Counted from the first letter of the stretch, positions 26,499 to 36,073 are shown. The stretch: 64,000 nucleotides of DNA from Streptomyces nymphaeiformis (GCF_014203895.1 NZ_JACHJY010000002.1:806001-870000), one strand, 5' to 3'. A program made the numbers and translations. Notes: a model not told the origin generated them from the sequence alone.

Positions 26499-27734
26499 AT
26501 GCCCTTACCCCTTCTCGCCCTGATGCTCGGGGTCTTCTGCGTGGGCACCGCCGAGATCGCCATCGCGGGAATCCTCCCCGAAATGTCCGCCGACCTGGGC
26601 GTGTCCGTCCCCACGGTCGGCCTCCTGGTCACCGGCTACGCGCTGGGCGTGACCATCGGCGGCCCGATCATCACCCTGCTGACCGCCAAGTGGTCCCGTA
26701 AGGGCCTGCTGCTCGGGCTGATGGGCATCTTCATCGTGGGCAACGTCGTCGCGGCACTGGCACCCAACTACGGGATGCTGATGGGAGCGCGGATCTTCAC
26801 CTCCTTCAGCCACGGCACCTTCGCCGCCGTGGCCTGGCACGTCGCCGCCCTCATGTCCCCCCCGGACAAGCAGGCGACCGCCATGGCCAAGATCGCACTG
26901 GGCTTCAACTTCGCCAACGTCCTCGGCTCCCCCATCGGAACACTCATCGGCCAGCAGTTCGGCTGGCGTTCCACCTTCGTCTTCATCACCGTCTTCGCCG
27001 TGGCCTGCGTCGCCCTCATCTACGCCTTCGTCCCCAGCGGCCTCAGCACCACGGACGACGAGGACACCGAGAAGGACGTCTCCCTGCGCGACCAGCTGAA
27101 GGTGTTCCGCAGCGGAAGCCTCCAACTGTCCATGCTGATCACCGTCCTCGCCCAGGGCGCCGTCTTCACCACCTCCACCTATCTGGCCCCCCTGCTCCGC
27201 GACGTCAGCCACTTCGCGCCCGCCATGGTCGGCATCCTGCTGATCGTCTTCGGTATCGGCTCGGTCCTGGGCAACATCCTCGGCGGCAGGGCCGCGGACA
27301 CCAACGTCATGCGCGGCGTACTCACCGCCCAGACGGCCCTGCTGGCCTCACTCGTACTCTTCTGGGCCCTCAGCCCCTACAAGATCCCTGCCGCCGCCGC
27401 CCTCTTCCTGTTCGGCGCCGCCGGCTTCTCCATCATCCCCGCCCTCCAGGCCCGCATCCTCTCCGTGGCCGCCGCCGCCCCCGCACTCGCCCTCTCCGCC
27501 AACGTCTCCGCCTTCAACCTCGGCAACGGCCTCGGCGCCTGGCTCGGCGGCACCACCATCGACCTCGGCCTCGGCGTCCGCGACGTCACCCTGACCGCCG
27601 CCCTGGCCACCACCACGGCCCTGCTCCTCTCCCTCGCGATGTGGGCCCGCACCCGCCGACCGGACACCGAACTCCCCACCCTCGACACCACCCCGAGCGC
27701 CACCGACACCCCGGTCCACCAGAAAACCCCGTAG
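26499..27734 (+). CDS. MFS exporter (drug:H+ antiporter-1 type)
   Basis: This 411-residue, twelve-segment transporter resembles AraJ/PbuE-type DHA1 exporters: LLALMLGVFCVGTAEIAIAG at the start, LLVTGYALGVTIGGPI and FTSFSHGTFAAVAWHVAA in the first half. The ATG at 26499 has AAAGG upstream, and an earlier ATG at 26451 falls inside the operator. The third codon is TTA, so translation should depend on bldA. It is divergent from the MarR gene and next to the cyclitol operon, so it may export that product or a related sugar. Confidence 0.86.
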   Translation: MPLPLLALMLGVFCVGTAEIAIAGILPEMSADLGVSVPTVGLLVTGYALGVTIGGPIITLLTAKWSRKGLLLGLMGIFIVGNVVAALAPNYGMLMGARIFTSFSHGTFAAVAWHVAALMSPPDKQATAMAKIALGFNFANVLGSPIGTLIGQQFGWRSTFVFITVFAVACVALIYAFVPSGLSTTDDEDTEKDVSLRDQLKVFRSGSLQLSMLITVLAQGAVFTTSTYLAPLLRDVSHFAPAMVGILLIVFGIGSVLGNILGGRAADTNVMRGVLTAQTALLASLVLFWALSPYKIPAAAALFLFGAAGFSIIPALQARILSVAAAAPALALSANVSAFNLGNGLGAWLGGTTIDLGLGVRDVTLTAALATTTALLLSLAMWARTRRPDTELPTLDTTPSATDTPVHQKTP

Positions 27735-27760
27735 CACCCCACTCCGACCGCACGGCCGAG

Positions 27761-27790
27761 GGCCGCACCCCCCCGAGGGCGGGCGCGGCC
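27761..27790 (+). terminator. Hairpin terminator after the MFS exporter
   Basis: GGCCGCACCC (27761-27770) pairs with GGGCGCGGCC (27781-27790) with one mismatch, 27 bases after the exporter's stop codon. Confidence 0.6.
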
Positions 27791-28379
27791 CCCACGCATG
27801 CCCGTCCAGGACCCGGCACACGAACAATCCCCAGGTCTTGAGACACCCGTCTCCACATGGCCCACGAGGCGACCCGGGAAGACGCCCTCCGAACGACGAG
27901 CCGCAGTACCTCCAGGACACGCTGCATCCCGCAGCGGCGGGGATGCTCCCACCACCCTGCACCGCCCGGTACCGCCCGAGCGCAGTCAGGCGCGCAACTG
28001 GTCCAGTCCGCTGCCGATCGCCTCTCGGAGCACGTCGTGCTGGGGGCCCAGCCCGAACTGTCCCTCGCTCCACCGATCGCGCGTCGGCGCCGAACCTCTG
28101 CAGCGCTGTTCCAGCGCCGCTGCTCCTCGCTCGCGCGGGGACGACCCCGGCCGGCCGTCGCCTGTCCGTCACGACAAACAGACCTGCCCCCCGCGCCCCC
28201 GGCTCGCCCGCCTCGACCGGGTTCCCCGCCGCCGCGAGCACCGGCTCGGTCCACGACACGGCACGGCACGGTCAGGCTGCGGGCGAACCCCCGGAGCACA
28301 AAAGCCCACCTCGCGGAACCACCACCCCCCATTCGCACTCTGCCTATACGACAGCAGAGCATCGTGAACGGAGGCCGCC
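27791..28379. other. Gene-free stretch, possible decayed DNA
   Basis: No frame gives a recognisable protein. Minus-strand frames around 27980-28140 look partly protein-like and may be the remains of a regulator, but I cannot name it. The leader of the next gene (GGAGG before its ATG) ends the region. Confidence 0.4.
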
Positions 28380-29984
28380 ATGAACCGGCGCACACTGCTC
28401 GCAGCGGGTACGGGCTACACGGCGGCCGCCGCCTGGACGATGGGTTGGGGCAGCGGTCAGGTGAGGGCCGCGTCCAGCAGCGGTTCCGCCGCTGCCACCA
28501 GTGGGCAACGGCCCTCGGGCCCCGCATCCGGCGCAGCCGGCAGCCAAGAGGTCGCGCCCCGCGCCGCTGACTGGTCCGCGCTCGACAGGGGCCTCCAGGG
28601 AGGTCTGATACGTCCGGGCGATGCCGACTACGCCATCGCCCGCCAGCTGTACAACACCCGCTTCGACAGTCTGCGCCCCGCCGCCGTCGCCTACGTGGCC
28701 AACACCGCGGACATCGCCGAGTGCCTGGCCTTCGCACGCCGCCACGGTACCCCCGTCGCCATCCGCAACGGCGGGCACTCCTACGCCGGTTGGTCCAGCG
28801 GCAACGGACGCCTCGTCATCGACGTCTCCGCGCTGAAGTCCATTCGCAGTGACTCCGGCAGTGCAGTCATCGGGGCCGGTGCCAAGCTCATCGACGTCTA
28901 CACCCAGCTCGGCGCGCGAGGCGTCACCATCCCCGGCGGATCCTGTCCCACGGTCGGCATCTCCGGCCTGACGCTCGGGGGCGGCCACGGAGTGGTCTCG
29001 CGCTCCTACGGGCTCACCTCCGACAACCTCACCGGCGCCCGCATCGTCACCGCCGACGGCAGGACCCTCGACGTGTCCAAGGACCGGGAGAGCGACCTGT
29101 TCTGGGCGCTGCGCGGCGCAGGAAACGGAAACTTCGGCGTCGTCACCGAACTCCGGTTCCGCACCCACAAGGCCGCCGACGGCGTCACCGCGTACATGAC
29201 CTGGCCCTGGTCCAAGGCCGCCGCCGCACTCCGCTCCTGGCAGGAGTGGGGTCCCGCCCAGCCCGACGAGATCTGGTCAGCGCTGCACCTGTCCGCCGTC
29301 GCCGGCCGGACCCCCACCGTCTCCATCAGCTGCTTCTCACTCGGCACGTACGGCGACTTGCAGAACGCCGTCGACCGACTGGCGGACCGCGCCGGCGGCC
29401 CCGGCGCCGCCTCCCGCATCACCATGCGCCGCCGCGGCTACCTCGACACCATGCGGATGTACGCGGGCTGCGCGACGAAGCCCACCGCCCAGTGCCATCT
29501 GCCCGGCAGAACCCCGGGGCGGCAGCCCACCGGCGTACTCCAGCGGGAGACGTACGCGGCACGCTCGGACTTCTTCAACCGCTCACTGAGTACTGCCGGC
29601 ATCCGGTCACTGCTCGACCAGGTCGAACGCCACGGACGCAGCAGCAACAGCGGCGCCGTCTCCATCGCGCTCACCGCCTTGGGCGGCGCGGTCAACCGCG
29701 TTTCCCCACAGGCGACCGCCTTCATACACCGCAACTCACGCTTCCTGGCGCAGTACACCGCATCCTGGCCCGCCGGTCACACCGCCGGGCCGGCGACGGC
29801 CTGGCTGGACAGCACGCACACCGCGATGCGCCGGCACGCCTCGGGCGCGGCATACCAGAACTACACGGACGCAAGTCTGAGCAACTGGCGCTCCGCGTAC
29901 TACGGCTCGGCCGCTCACCGACTGGCTGAGCTGAAGAGGCGCTACGACCCGAGCAGGATGTTCGACTTCCCACAGGCTCTGTGA
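28380..29984 (+). CDS. Secreted bicovalent-FAD oxidase (berberine-bridge-enzyme family)
   Basis: This 534-residue flavoprotein is exported by what looks like a Tat signal (NRRTLLAAG at residues 2-10). The FAD_binding_4 domain carries His133 in RNGGHSYAG and Cys189 in GGSCPTVGISG, the two residues that attach FAD covalently in this family. GGGHGVVSRSYGLTSDN follows, and the C-terminal BBE segment (RYDPSRMFDFPQ) closes the protein. Relatives oxidise sugars, oligosaccharides or alkaloid-type substrates and make hydrogen peroxide. GGAGG lies five bases before the start. The neighbours do not reveal the substrate. Confidence 0.9.
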   Translation: MNRRTLLAAGTGYTAAAAWTMGWGSGQVRAASSSGSAAATSGQRPSGPASGAAGSQEVAPRAADWSALDRGLQGGLIRPGDADYAIARQLYNTRFDSLRPAAVAYVANTADIAECLAFARRHGTPVAIRNGGHSYAGWSSGNGRLVIDVSALKSIRSDSGSAVIGAGAKLIDVYTQLGARGVTIPGGSCPTVGISGLTLGGGHGVVSRSYGLTSDNLTGARIVTADGRTLDVSKDRESDLFWALRGAGNGNFGVVTELRFRTHKAADGVTAYMTWPWSKAAAALRSWQEWGPAQPDEIWSALHLSAVAGRTPTVSISCFSLGTYGDLQNAVDRLADRAGGPGAASRITMRRRGYLDTMRMYAGCATKPTAQCHLPGRTPGRQPTGVLQRETYAARSDFFNRSLSTAGIRSLLDQVERHGRSSNSGAVSIALTALGGAVNRVSPQATAFIHRNSRFLAQYTASWPAGHTAGPATAWLDSTHTAMRRHASGAAYQNYTDASLSNWRSAYYGSAAHRLAELKRRYDPSRMFDFPQAL

Positions 29985-30183
29985 ACCGACGCGGGGTGCC
30001 GTCACACAGCGGCACCCTGAACCACCGCCGCCGGAAGCACGGTGTGCGCTGCCCACCCCTGCGAGGCTTGCAGGCGCGTCTGCGATGCGGTCGTAGGAGT
30101 CGTCCGAACCGCTCGTACTCCTCCGCTTCCAGTAGTGTCGGCGAGCCGTTTTCATCGGCCGTTGCCCGGCCGCAGGTGTGGGT

Positions 30184-30757
30184 GGTGGACCCTGCTCGAC
30201 GGCCTGGTCGAGGCCTTCTTCGCCGAGGTCAACGACCGGCTGCGGACCTCGGCCGAAAAGACCTCCGCCGACTGGGAGATCGCGTCGAGCGGCCCGTCCT
30301 GGCGCGCCGAACTGCACCGGATCGCGCGCGCCTTCGCCGCCACGGTGCACACCCACCCCGAGATCCTGCTCGTGGTGGCCACGCGCCCGCTGAGCGTACC
30401 GGTGGCCGGCGCCCCGCGCCGGTGCTCAAACTCACCGAGCACATCCTTGAGGTACGCGGCCGGGCCGGCTTCGACGACGCCACGACGCTGACGATCTACC
30501 GCGCGTTCGCGGCCTGGATCCTCGGCTGCCTCCTCGTGGACAAACGCCAGACGGTCGACAACCCCGAGGAGCCGGACCTCATGCTCCGCCTGGGCCTGTA
30601 CCGGATGCCCGCCGCCGAGTACCCGCGGCTGCGCGCACTCGTCCCGCGACTGGCCGAGTACGACGACGAGCAGGAAATGATCGCGGGCCTCGACTGCCTG
30701 CTGAGCCGGATGCCTGAGGCACCCCTTGACTCGTTCTACGGCGGAAGCGCAGGCTGA
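30184..30757 (+). pseudogene. TetR-family regulator lacking its DNA-binding domain
   Basis: One frame gives LLDGLVEAFFAEVNDRL and ARAFAATVHTHPEILLVVATRP, the TetR_C_1-type effector domain. Near 30415 the frame shifts, and the second frame continues with VLKLTEHILEVRGRAGFDD and LRALVPRLAEYDDEQE to the stop. No helix-turn-helix precedes it. It is both 5'-truncated and frameshifted, so non-functional. Confidence 0.7.
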
Positions 30758-30899
30758 AAGTACAAGGTGAACATCGGGTATACGCGTATATCCGTCCACA
30801 ATAGATGTTCCGCGTTCCCCGTATTCGCCAGCCTGCGCGCCGTCCCGGCAGCTCTGGCAGCGCTGATGAGGGCCCGACGGCGCCCGAAGGAGGCCCGTC

Positions 30900-31235
30900 A
30901 TGTCCAACGAGTACGCGATCCTCCGCGTCCGGGTCACTGCGAAGGACGCCGACACCCTGCGCGCACTCCTTCGCGATACGCGTCCCGACGTCGGCGGCCG
31001 GATCGGCCAGGACGAGGACGGCAGTCTGAGTTTCGACGCCTACGTATCTCCCGAGAAGGCCCAGGCCCTCCCCCGCGAGGGCGTCACGGTCACAACCCTG
31101 GACTACGACGCCACAGCCACCGGACGCGCCCGCCAGGCCGAGGTCGGCCAGGGAGACCAGTTCGCTCCCGCGGACGCGGTTCCCCAGGGACTCGCCCTCA
31201 AGGTGAAGGACAGTAAGGGCGCCAAGGACGCCTAG
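30900..31235 (+). CDS. Small protein resembling an M14 peptidase prodomain
   Basis: This 111-residue protein has a strong AAGGAGG site seven bases before the ATG. The sequence has a short alpha/beta pattern: YAILRVRVTAKDADTLRALL, then GSLSFDAYVSPEKAQALP and REGVTVTTLDYD. This resembles the inhibitory propeptides of secreted M14 carboxypeptidases. There is no signal peptide. The gene ends ten bases before an M14 peptidase that itself lacks a propeptide, so the two probably form a pair in which this protein folds or inhibits the enzyme. That role is inferred. Confidence 0.6.
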   Translation: MSNEYAILRVRVTAKDADTLRALLRDTRPDVGGRIGQDEDGSLSFDAYVSPEKAQALPREGVTVTTLDYDATATGRARQAEVGQGDQFAPADAVPQGLALKVKDSKGAKDA

Positions 31236-31245
31236 GAGGGACGCC

Positions 31246-32319
31246 ATGTCGTACCTGAACATCGTCGAGGTCGAGTCGGCCGTGGCCAGCCTGGCCACCG
31301 CGTTCCCCCACACGTGCGAGCTCATCGACCTGCCCGAGCGCTCCTTCGAGGGCCGGGCCGCCCACGCTCTGCGGATCGGCACCGCCGAGCCGGGGGTCAA
31401 TGACGCCGTCGTACTGATCGGTGGCGCGCATGCCCGGGAATGGGGCAGTTGCGAAATCCTCGTCAACCTCGCGGCCGACCTGCTGCACGCGCACAGCGGC
31501 GGTACGGGCCTCACCTACGGAGGTACCAGCTTCACCTCCGCCCAGGTGCACGGCATCCTCGACGGACTAGACGTCGTCGTGTTCCCGCTCGTCAATCCGG
31601 ACGGCCGGCACTACAGCCAGACCGTCGATCCGATGTGGCGCAGGAACCGCAATCCGGCCCAGTCCGGCGGCCACCCGGAAGCAGTCGGCGTCGACATCAA
31701 CCGCAACTACGACCACCTCTTCGACTTCGAGACCGCCTTCCACCCGAACGCCCCGGTCCGGGTCTCGGCCGACCCGGCCGACCCGGATCAGGTGTACCAG
31801 GGACCCAGTGCCTTCTCGGAGCCCGAGACCCGCAACGTCCGTTGGCTGCTCGACGAGTTCCCGCGGACCCGCTGGTTCGTCGACGTGCACAGCTACACCC
31901 AGGACATGCTCTACGTGTGGGGTGACGACAACAACCAGTCCGTCGACCCGACCAGGAACTTCCGGAACCCCGCCTTCGACGGCAAGCGCGGACTGAAACA
32001 GGACCTGCTCTACGCGGAGTTCGTCCCGAAGACCGACACTGACGACTCCGCAGTGCTCGCCGAGCAGTTCTGCAAGGCGCTGAGGGGCGTCCGGGGCAAG
32101 AACTACACCCCGCAGCCCGCCTTCGATCTGTACCCGACCTGCGGAACCAGCGACGACTACGCCTACGCGCGCCACATCGTCGACCCGCAGAAGGGCAAGA
32201 TCCTGGCCTTCACGGTCGAGTGGGGCAAGAGCTTCCACCCACCGTGGGCGGAGATGGAGAAGATCGTCCTCGATGTCGACGCCGGGCTCGTGCAGTTCTG
32301 CCTGACCGCTGGCACCTAA
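31246..32319 (+). CDS. M14 zinc carboxypeptidase without signal or propeptide
   Basis: This 357-residue metallopeptidase should remove C-terminal residues from peptides. Zinc ligands are His62 and Glu65 (AHAREWGSCE) and His215 (VDVHSYTQ). The substrate-binding segment is VDINRNYD (about 149-156), and the catalytic Glu325 is in FTVEWGKSFHP. The protein begins directly with the catalytic domain (AVASLATAFP), so it appears cytoplasmic or exported by another route. GGAGGG precedes the ATG. Ten bases upstream lies a small gene resembling the missing prodomain. An opposing cluster with a propeller protein lies just downstream. Confidence 0.9.
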   Translation: MSYLNIVEVESAVASLATAFPHTCELIDLPERSFEGRAAHALRIGTAEPGVNDAVVLIGGAHAREWGSCEILVNLAADLLHAHSGGTGLTYGGTSFTSAQVHGILDGLDVVVFPLVNPDGRHYSQTVDPMWRRNRNPAQSGGHPEAVGVDINRNYDHLFDFETAFHPNAPVRVSADPADPDQVYQGPSAFSEPETRNVRWLLDEFPRTRWFVDVHSYTQDMLYVWGDDNNQSVDPTRNFRNPAFDGKRGLKQDLLYAEFVPKTDTDDSAVLAEQFCKALRGVRGKNYTPQPAFDLYPTCGTSDDYAYARHIVDPQKGKILAFTVEWGKSFHPPWAEMEKIVLDVDAGLVQFCLTAGT

Positions 32320-32350
32320 GCCGTGCCGTACGGGGTGGAGGCCCATAGGC

Positions 32351-33751
32351 CTATGCGGTCCGGTGGTAGAAGAACGGGTCGATGGACGGGGGTACCCGCG
32401 TCACGTTGTCGAGGTCGAGCAACTGGTGGCTCACGAAGTCGGCGTGACGCTGGTACGTCACTCCCTCCGGGAAGTTGGCGTGGTCGGGCGTGTTGTTGCC
32501 CGAGAACACCCCGTAGAAGTCGCGGCCGACCGTGAGCAGCCGGATGTAGTCGCCCAGGAAGGGCAGGAAGCGCGCCGTGGGCACGTTGGCCGGTGCCTGG
32601 TGCAGCACGTGGCGCTCCGGCGGGGTCTGCCAGTCGTCGGCCGTCAGCTCCAGCACCGTCGCCCATTGTTCTTGACCGAACTGTTGGTAGGCCAGTCCGA
32701 GCAAGCCGTCCGTGTTCACGGCCAGCGCCGGGTTCTTGGCGTTGGTGACGGTACGGACGTCGTCCGACCAGGTCTGCCCGAAGTCCGTCGAATGGCGGAC
32801 GTGCAGGATGCAGCCGACCCCCGCCGACGCTCCGACACGGTCGCACCAGGCCACCCGGACGCGGGCCGCGTCCGTGGGGTCCACCGCGATCGCGAGATCG
32901 CCGCCGAGGCGCTCCTGGCCCATGAACGCGTTGAACTTCTCCACCCGCCCCGTCGCCACGCGCTGGCCGATGGCCGAGTCGTCGGCGTCCTTGAGGTCCT
33001 GGAAGGGGTTCGCCCCGACGCCTCCGCTGTCGTCACGGGTGACCACGACGTCGAAGGTGACGTTCACGATGTCGCCGCCGCCGTCGGTGGCGTTCTGCCA
33101 GCTCTCGAACGTCGCGTAGACCGTCCCCTCGGGGTGGAGTGCGATCCGTACCGGCGGCCCGTCCTGGCCGTCCGGGGTGCGCTGTTCGACGCGGTTTCGG
33201 ACGAATCCGGCGGGCGGCGCTGCCGTGCGGGCGCCGTCGGAGACGTCCACGGCTGCGGTTCTGGGAGCCCGCCCCAAGTCGTTGTTGGCGACGTAGACGC
33301 GGTCGCGGGTGACTCCGTCGGTCTCGAAGCTCCCGGCCACAACCGCCGGCTGGTCCGGCCTGTCCCGGGAGACGAGGACCTCCATGGGTGCCGTCGAGGA
33401 GATGCCCGGAGAGCGCAGGATCTGCATGCGCAGGATGTCCTGCAGGGAGGCCTTGGCGTTGAGGATGCCCGCGTAGAGGGCGCCTCCCTCGGACGCGAAG
33501 CTGACCGATATGTCTCCGGTGCCCAGCGTCGGGGTACCACCGGGGACGATGCTTCTCAGGATCCAGGTGTCGCCGCCGTCGGTCGACACGTAGATCGGGG
33601 CGAGGGAGCCTCCCATCGGGTCGGGGGTGAACGCGGTCGCGACCACCTCGTTGGGGTGTTCAGGGTTGACCGCGAGGTCGGGCTCGGCGTCCTGGGTGCG
33701 GTTGCCGCTCAGCGCGACGGGGGTGATGTTGACGATTTTGAGCGTGGGCAT
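32351..33751 (-). CDS. BNR/sialidase-like beta-propeller protein
   Basis: This 466-residue protein has repeated blade motifs with Asp-box-like sequences: YVSTDGGDTWILRS near residue 53 and HSTDFGQTWSDD near 330. It also contains segments such as DLAVNPEHPNEVVATAF that recur in such propellers. No catalytic residues of true sialidases and no signal peptide are evident, so it is more likely a binding or structural protein. It is the last of three minus-strand genes, six bases after the previous one. It is convergent with the M14 peptidase gene. Confidence 0.72.
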   Translation of the reverse strand: MPTLKIVNITPVALSGNRTQDAEPDLAVNPEHPNEVVATAFTPDPMGGSLAPIYVSTDGGDTWILRSIVPGGTPTLGTGDISVSFASEGGALYAGILNAKASLQDILRMQILRSPGISSTAPMEVLVSRDRPDQPAVVAGSFETDGVTRDRVYVANNDLGRAPRTAAVDVSDGARTAAPPAGFVRNRVEQRTPDGQDGPPVRIALHPEGTVYATFESWQNATDGGGDIVNVTFDVVVTRDDSGGVGANPFQDLKDADDSAIGQRVATGRVEKFNAFMGQERLGGDLAIAVDPTDAARVRVAWCDRVGASAGVGCILHVRHSTDFGQTWSDDVRTVTNAKNPALAVNTDGLLGLAYQQFGQEQWATVLELTADDWQTPPERHVLHQAPANVPTARFLPFLGDYIRLLTVGRDFYGVFSGNNTPDHANFPEGVTYQRHADFVSHQLLDLDNVTRVPPSIDPFFYHRTA

Positions 33752-33757
33752 GTCCGC

Positions 33758-34528
33758 TCACCTCCGTGCCTGCAGCGTTTCGAGCTTCTGCACCGGCTGG
33801 TAGTCATCTGGGTGGAGGATCTGGAACGGGGCCCACTCGGCCAGGGCGCCCTCGGTGGCGTGCAGGAACCACATCCCCTCCTGCGAGGCATGCGGCTTGG
33901 GCGCCTGGAACCAGCGGAAGTCCCGGCTGTTGGGGTAGAGCACCGTGATCGGCCCCTCGGTGACGTCCCCCTGCTCCACGTGCCCCACGTCGAGCTGCGC
34001 GAGCCACCAGTTGGGGGTGTGTTCCGAGACGCCCTCGACGCCTGCCTGCTCGCCGCCCGCCTGTCTGCGGCCCGCCTGCTCCAGGCCCACGACGACGCCG
34101 ATCACGACCGCGTCCGCTTCGTCGGCGTGAGTGACCATGTCCTCGTCCTCGATGTCGCGCTCCAGCGCGGAGAACGGCATCGCGTCGGCGGTTCTGGCGG
34201 CACGGGAGAGGTGCGGCTGGACCGCGTCCGCGGGCAGCCGTCCGACCTCATGGACGGCGAGCCCCTGACCGTAGACCGTTCCGTCGGTGAAGAAAGCGGC
34301 CGCGTCGCCGACGGCCGGCGGGTCGAGTTCCGCCGACAGTTGTACGGTGACCTCGCTGCCGGCGAGCTTCTTGAAGGCGTCGGGTGCGTGCAGGACCGCG
34401 TCCACCTGGACCACGGCGGTCCGTTCGTCGACCGGTACGTCCGCCACTCGCGCGTCACCGAGCCGCGTGACCGTACCGACGAAGCTGAGCGGCGCCTTCC
34501 GGATGAGTTCCCTCACGTCCTCGGGCAT
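33758..34528 (-). CDS. Protein of unknown function next to the propeller gene
   Basis: This 256-residue soluble protein has two similar halves. Each contains a beta-rich segment with a hydrophobic core (SFVGTVTRLGDARVADV early; DAVVIGVVVGLEQAG later). A Gln/Gly/Ala-rich middle stretch (about 150-170) looks like a linker. The arrangement of two related domains suggests substrate or partner binding. It has close spacing to both neighbours (32 and 6 bases), so it is probably co-transcribed with the small membrane protein and the propeller. I do not recognise the family. Confidence 0.6.
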   Translation of the reverse strand: MPEDVRELIRKAPLSFVGTVTRLGDARVADVPVDERTAVVQVDAVLHAPDAFKKLAGSEVTVQLSAELDPPAVGDAAAFFTDGTVYGQGLAVHEVGRLPADAVQPHLSRAARTADAMPFSALERDIEDEDMVTHADEADAVVIGVVVGLEQAGRRQAGGEQAGVEGVSEHTPNWWLAQLDVGHVEQGDVTEGPITVLYPNSRDFRWFQAPKPHASQEGMWFLHATEGALAEWAPFQILHPDDYQPVQKLETLQARR

Positions 34529-34560
34529 GGCGATCCTCCTCTCGCCTCAGCCCGGCTCCG

Positions 34561-34839
34561 CTATCGCAAGGCGTGCGCGCCGGCTGGGTGGGTTCTGCGC
34601 CACTCCATCCGCGCACCGAGGGCGCACAGGACGGTGACCAGGGCCGTAACGGCCACGATGAGCCACTCTAGGGCGCCGCTCCCGGCATCGGGCTCGACGC
34701 CGAAGAGGAGTTCGATCCAGTCGCGCCAAACGAGCGTCACCAGGAAGAGCAGCCCGGACAGGGTTCCCAGGGCGGTCTCCGCCCAGAAGCGTGTGCGGAC
34801 CGGGCCCACAGGGTGGTGTTGGAGTCTGTGGAGGGCCAT
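34561..34839 (-). CDS. Small two-helix membrane protein
   Basis: This 92-residue protein has two hydrophobic segments, TLSGLLFLVTLVW (about 25-42) and WLIVAVTALVTVLCALGA (about 60-77), with basic ends. GAGGGGAGG lies seven bases before the ATG. It starts a three-gene minus-strand group with an unknown protein and a beta-propeller. No catalytic motif is seen; it may anchor or sense for the group. Confidence 0.65.
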   Translation of the reverse strand: MALHRLQHHPVGPVRTRFWAETALGTLSGLLFLVTLVWRDWIELLFGVEPDAGSGALEWLIVAVTALVTVLCALGARMEWRRTHPAGAHALR

Positions 34840-35079
34840 CGCGCGGCCTCCCCTCTGTTACTGCACCGGCGCACAGCCCGCGCGGGGCGCCGGCTCGAGG
34901 TAAGGGTGCGGGTCACGGAAGCCATGGCCTCGCCGCCGCCGGCGCCCGTCAGAGGGTGTACCGGCGTACACCTACGATGCACACGTACTACGTCCAGTCT
35001 CCGCGCGCCTCCGACCTCGGTCAAGGCCTGCCGGAGGGCCCCGGGCACGGCGCTGGACCCGCCCGAGCTCTACGGGACC

Positions 35080-35354
35080 GGATCGGCCACGAGTCCCTCG
35101 ACGTCGTCGAGGACATCGGCATCGGCGACGGCGCGGTCGGCCTGTCCGCCGGTGCTCGCCGCGAAGCGCCTCGGCTCGGAGCGGATCATCCTCATGGGCC
35201 GGCACGAGGCCCGACGAGCTTCGGCCCGACGTCCTTGAAGGCCGCGTCCAGCCCGGGCCGAGTCTTCGACCGCACCATCGACCTGGACCCGGCCGCCGAC
35301 GGATACCGGGCCATGGTCGACCACGAGGCCCTGAAGGTCCTCATCCGGACCTGA
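35080..35354 (+). pseudogene. Zinc alcohol dehydrogenase remnant
   Basis: Three pieces in two frames belong to one MDR-type dehydrogenase: DVVEDIGIGDGAVGLS, then (other frame) VLAAKRLGSERIILMGRHEA from the Rossmann fold, then, after a deletion, GRVFDRTIDLDPAADGYRAM and HEALKVLIRT at the C-terminus. The catalytic zinc domain is missing and the Rossmann fold is incomplete. Confidence 0.75.
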
Positions 35355-35854
35355 TCCGGCCACCGTCCGGGGCCAGTTCGACAAGCGGCGCCGCCGGGTG
35401 ATTCGCAGATGTTCGCGACGCGTGGGCATTTACGCCGTCCACGACAGGACCTGGCACACACCTCACCCGGTGCCAGATTCCGGCTCGGTGGCTCCGGTGA
35501 CTTCCGCTCAGAGGGTCGCGGCGTCCTGGGTGCCGTAGAACGGCGCCTTCTCGATGCGGCAGCCCGTGGTGCTCGGGCGGGCGCCGGCCATTACCTCGTC
35601 AAGCTTGACCAGCGACAGGTGACTGCCACGGCAGCTGCGCCGAACGTCAGGACCAAGATACGGACCATTTCCGAACCACCACCCTGCACTGCCGGCTCCA
35701 ACCAGCATCGCTCCTGGTCAGTCCGGGTATGGCGCGTGTACCACCAGCAGACCAAGAACCTGCTGGTCAGCCCTGCCACGGTCTCTAATCGGTCAGGTCC
35801 GTTCCGGTTTGCCGAAGTCAGGGTGGCACGAGGGCGTGCTGCCTGGTCTACACC
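35355..35854. other. No confident gene
   Basis: A minus-strand 66-codon frame ends in a plausible GCRIEKAPFYGTQDAATL tail, and an overlapping frame has a short hydrophobic start. Neither has a supported start codon. They may be two parts of one frameshifted small gene. Confidence 0.35.
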
Positions 35855-36073
35855 TCAGAAGAGCGCCTCTTCCTTCGTCGGATCGTCCTCCTCGAAGGGC
35901 AAGAACATGACACCGCCCAGCTCGACCTCCTGCTCTGACCCGTGACACAGAACCAGGTCCAAGGCGCGCTCGCGGGGCCGCGGGTGCTTGTGATCGGCGA
36001 TCCGCCTGGTGCCAGGGTTCACGGCGACGGAGCGGCGGCAGACGTGGCAGGTGATACGCGGCCATGCGGGCAT
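35855..36073 (-). CDS. Small CxxC protein of unknown function
   Basis: This 72-residue protein starts at the ATG with AAGGGA upstream. It opens PAWPRITCHVCRRSVAVNPG and has later DHKHP and LVLCHGS segments, so one zinc site (two Cys, His, Cys) is possible. It ends in an acidic tail. I believe similar short proteins occur in streptomycetes, but I know no function. It lies downstream of the LysR gene on the same strand. Confidence 0.6.
   Translation of the reverse strand: MPAWPRITCHVCRRSVAVNPGTRRIADHKHPRPRERALDLVLCHGSEQEVELGGVMFLPFEEDDPTKEEALF

Noticed and set aside
35519..35708. 66-residue minus-strand protein
   Set aside because: The tail looks protein-like, but there is no supported start and the plausible N-terminus lies in another frame.
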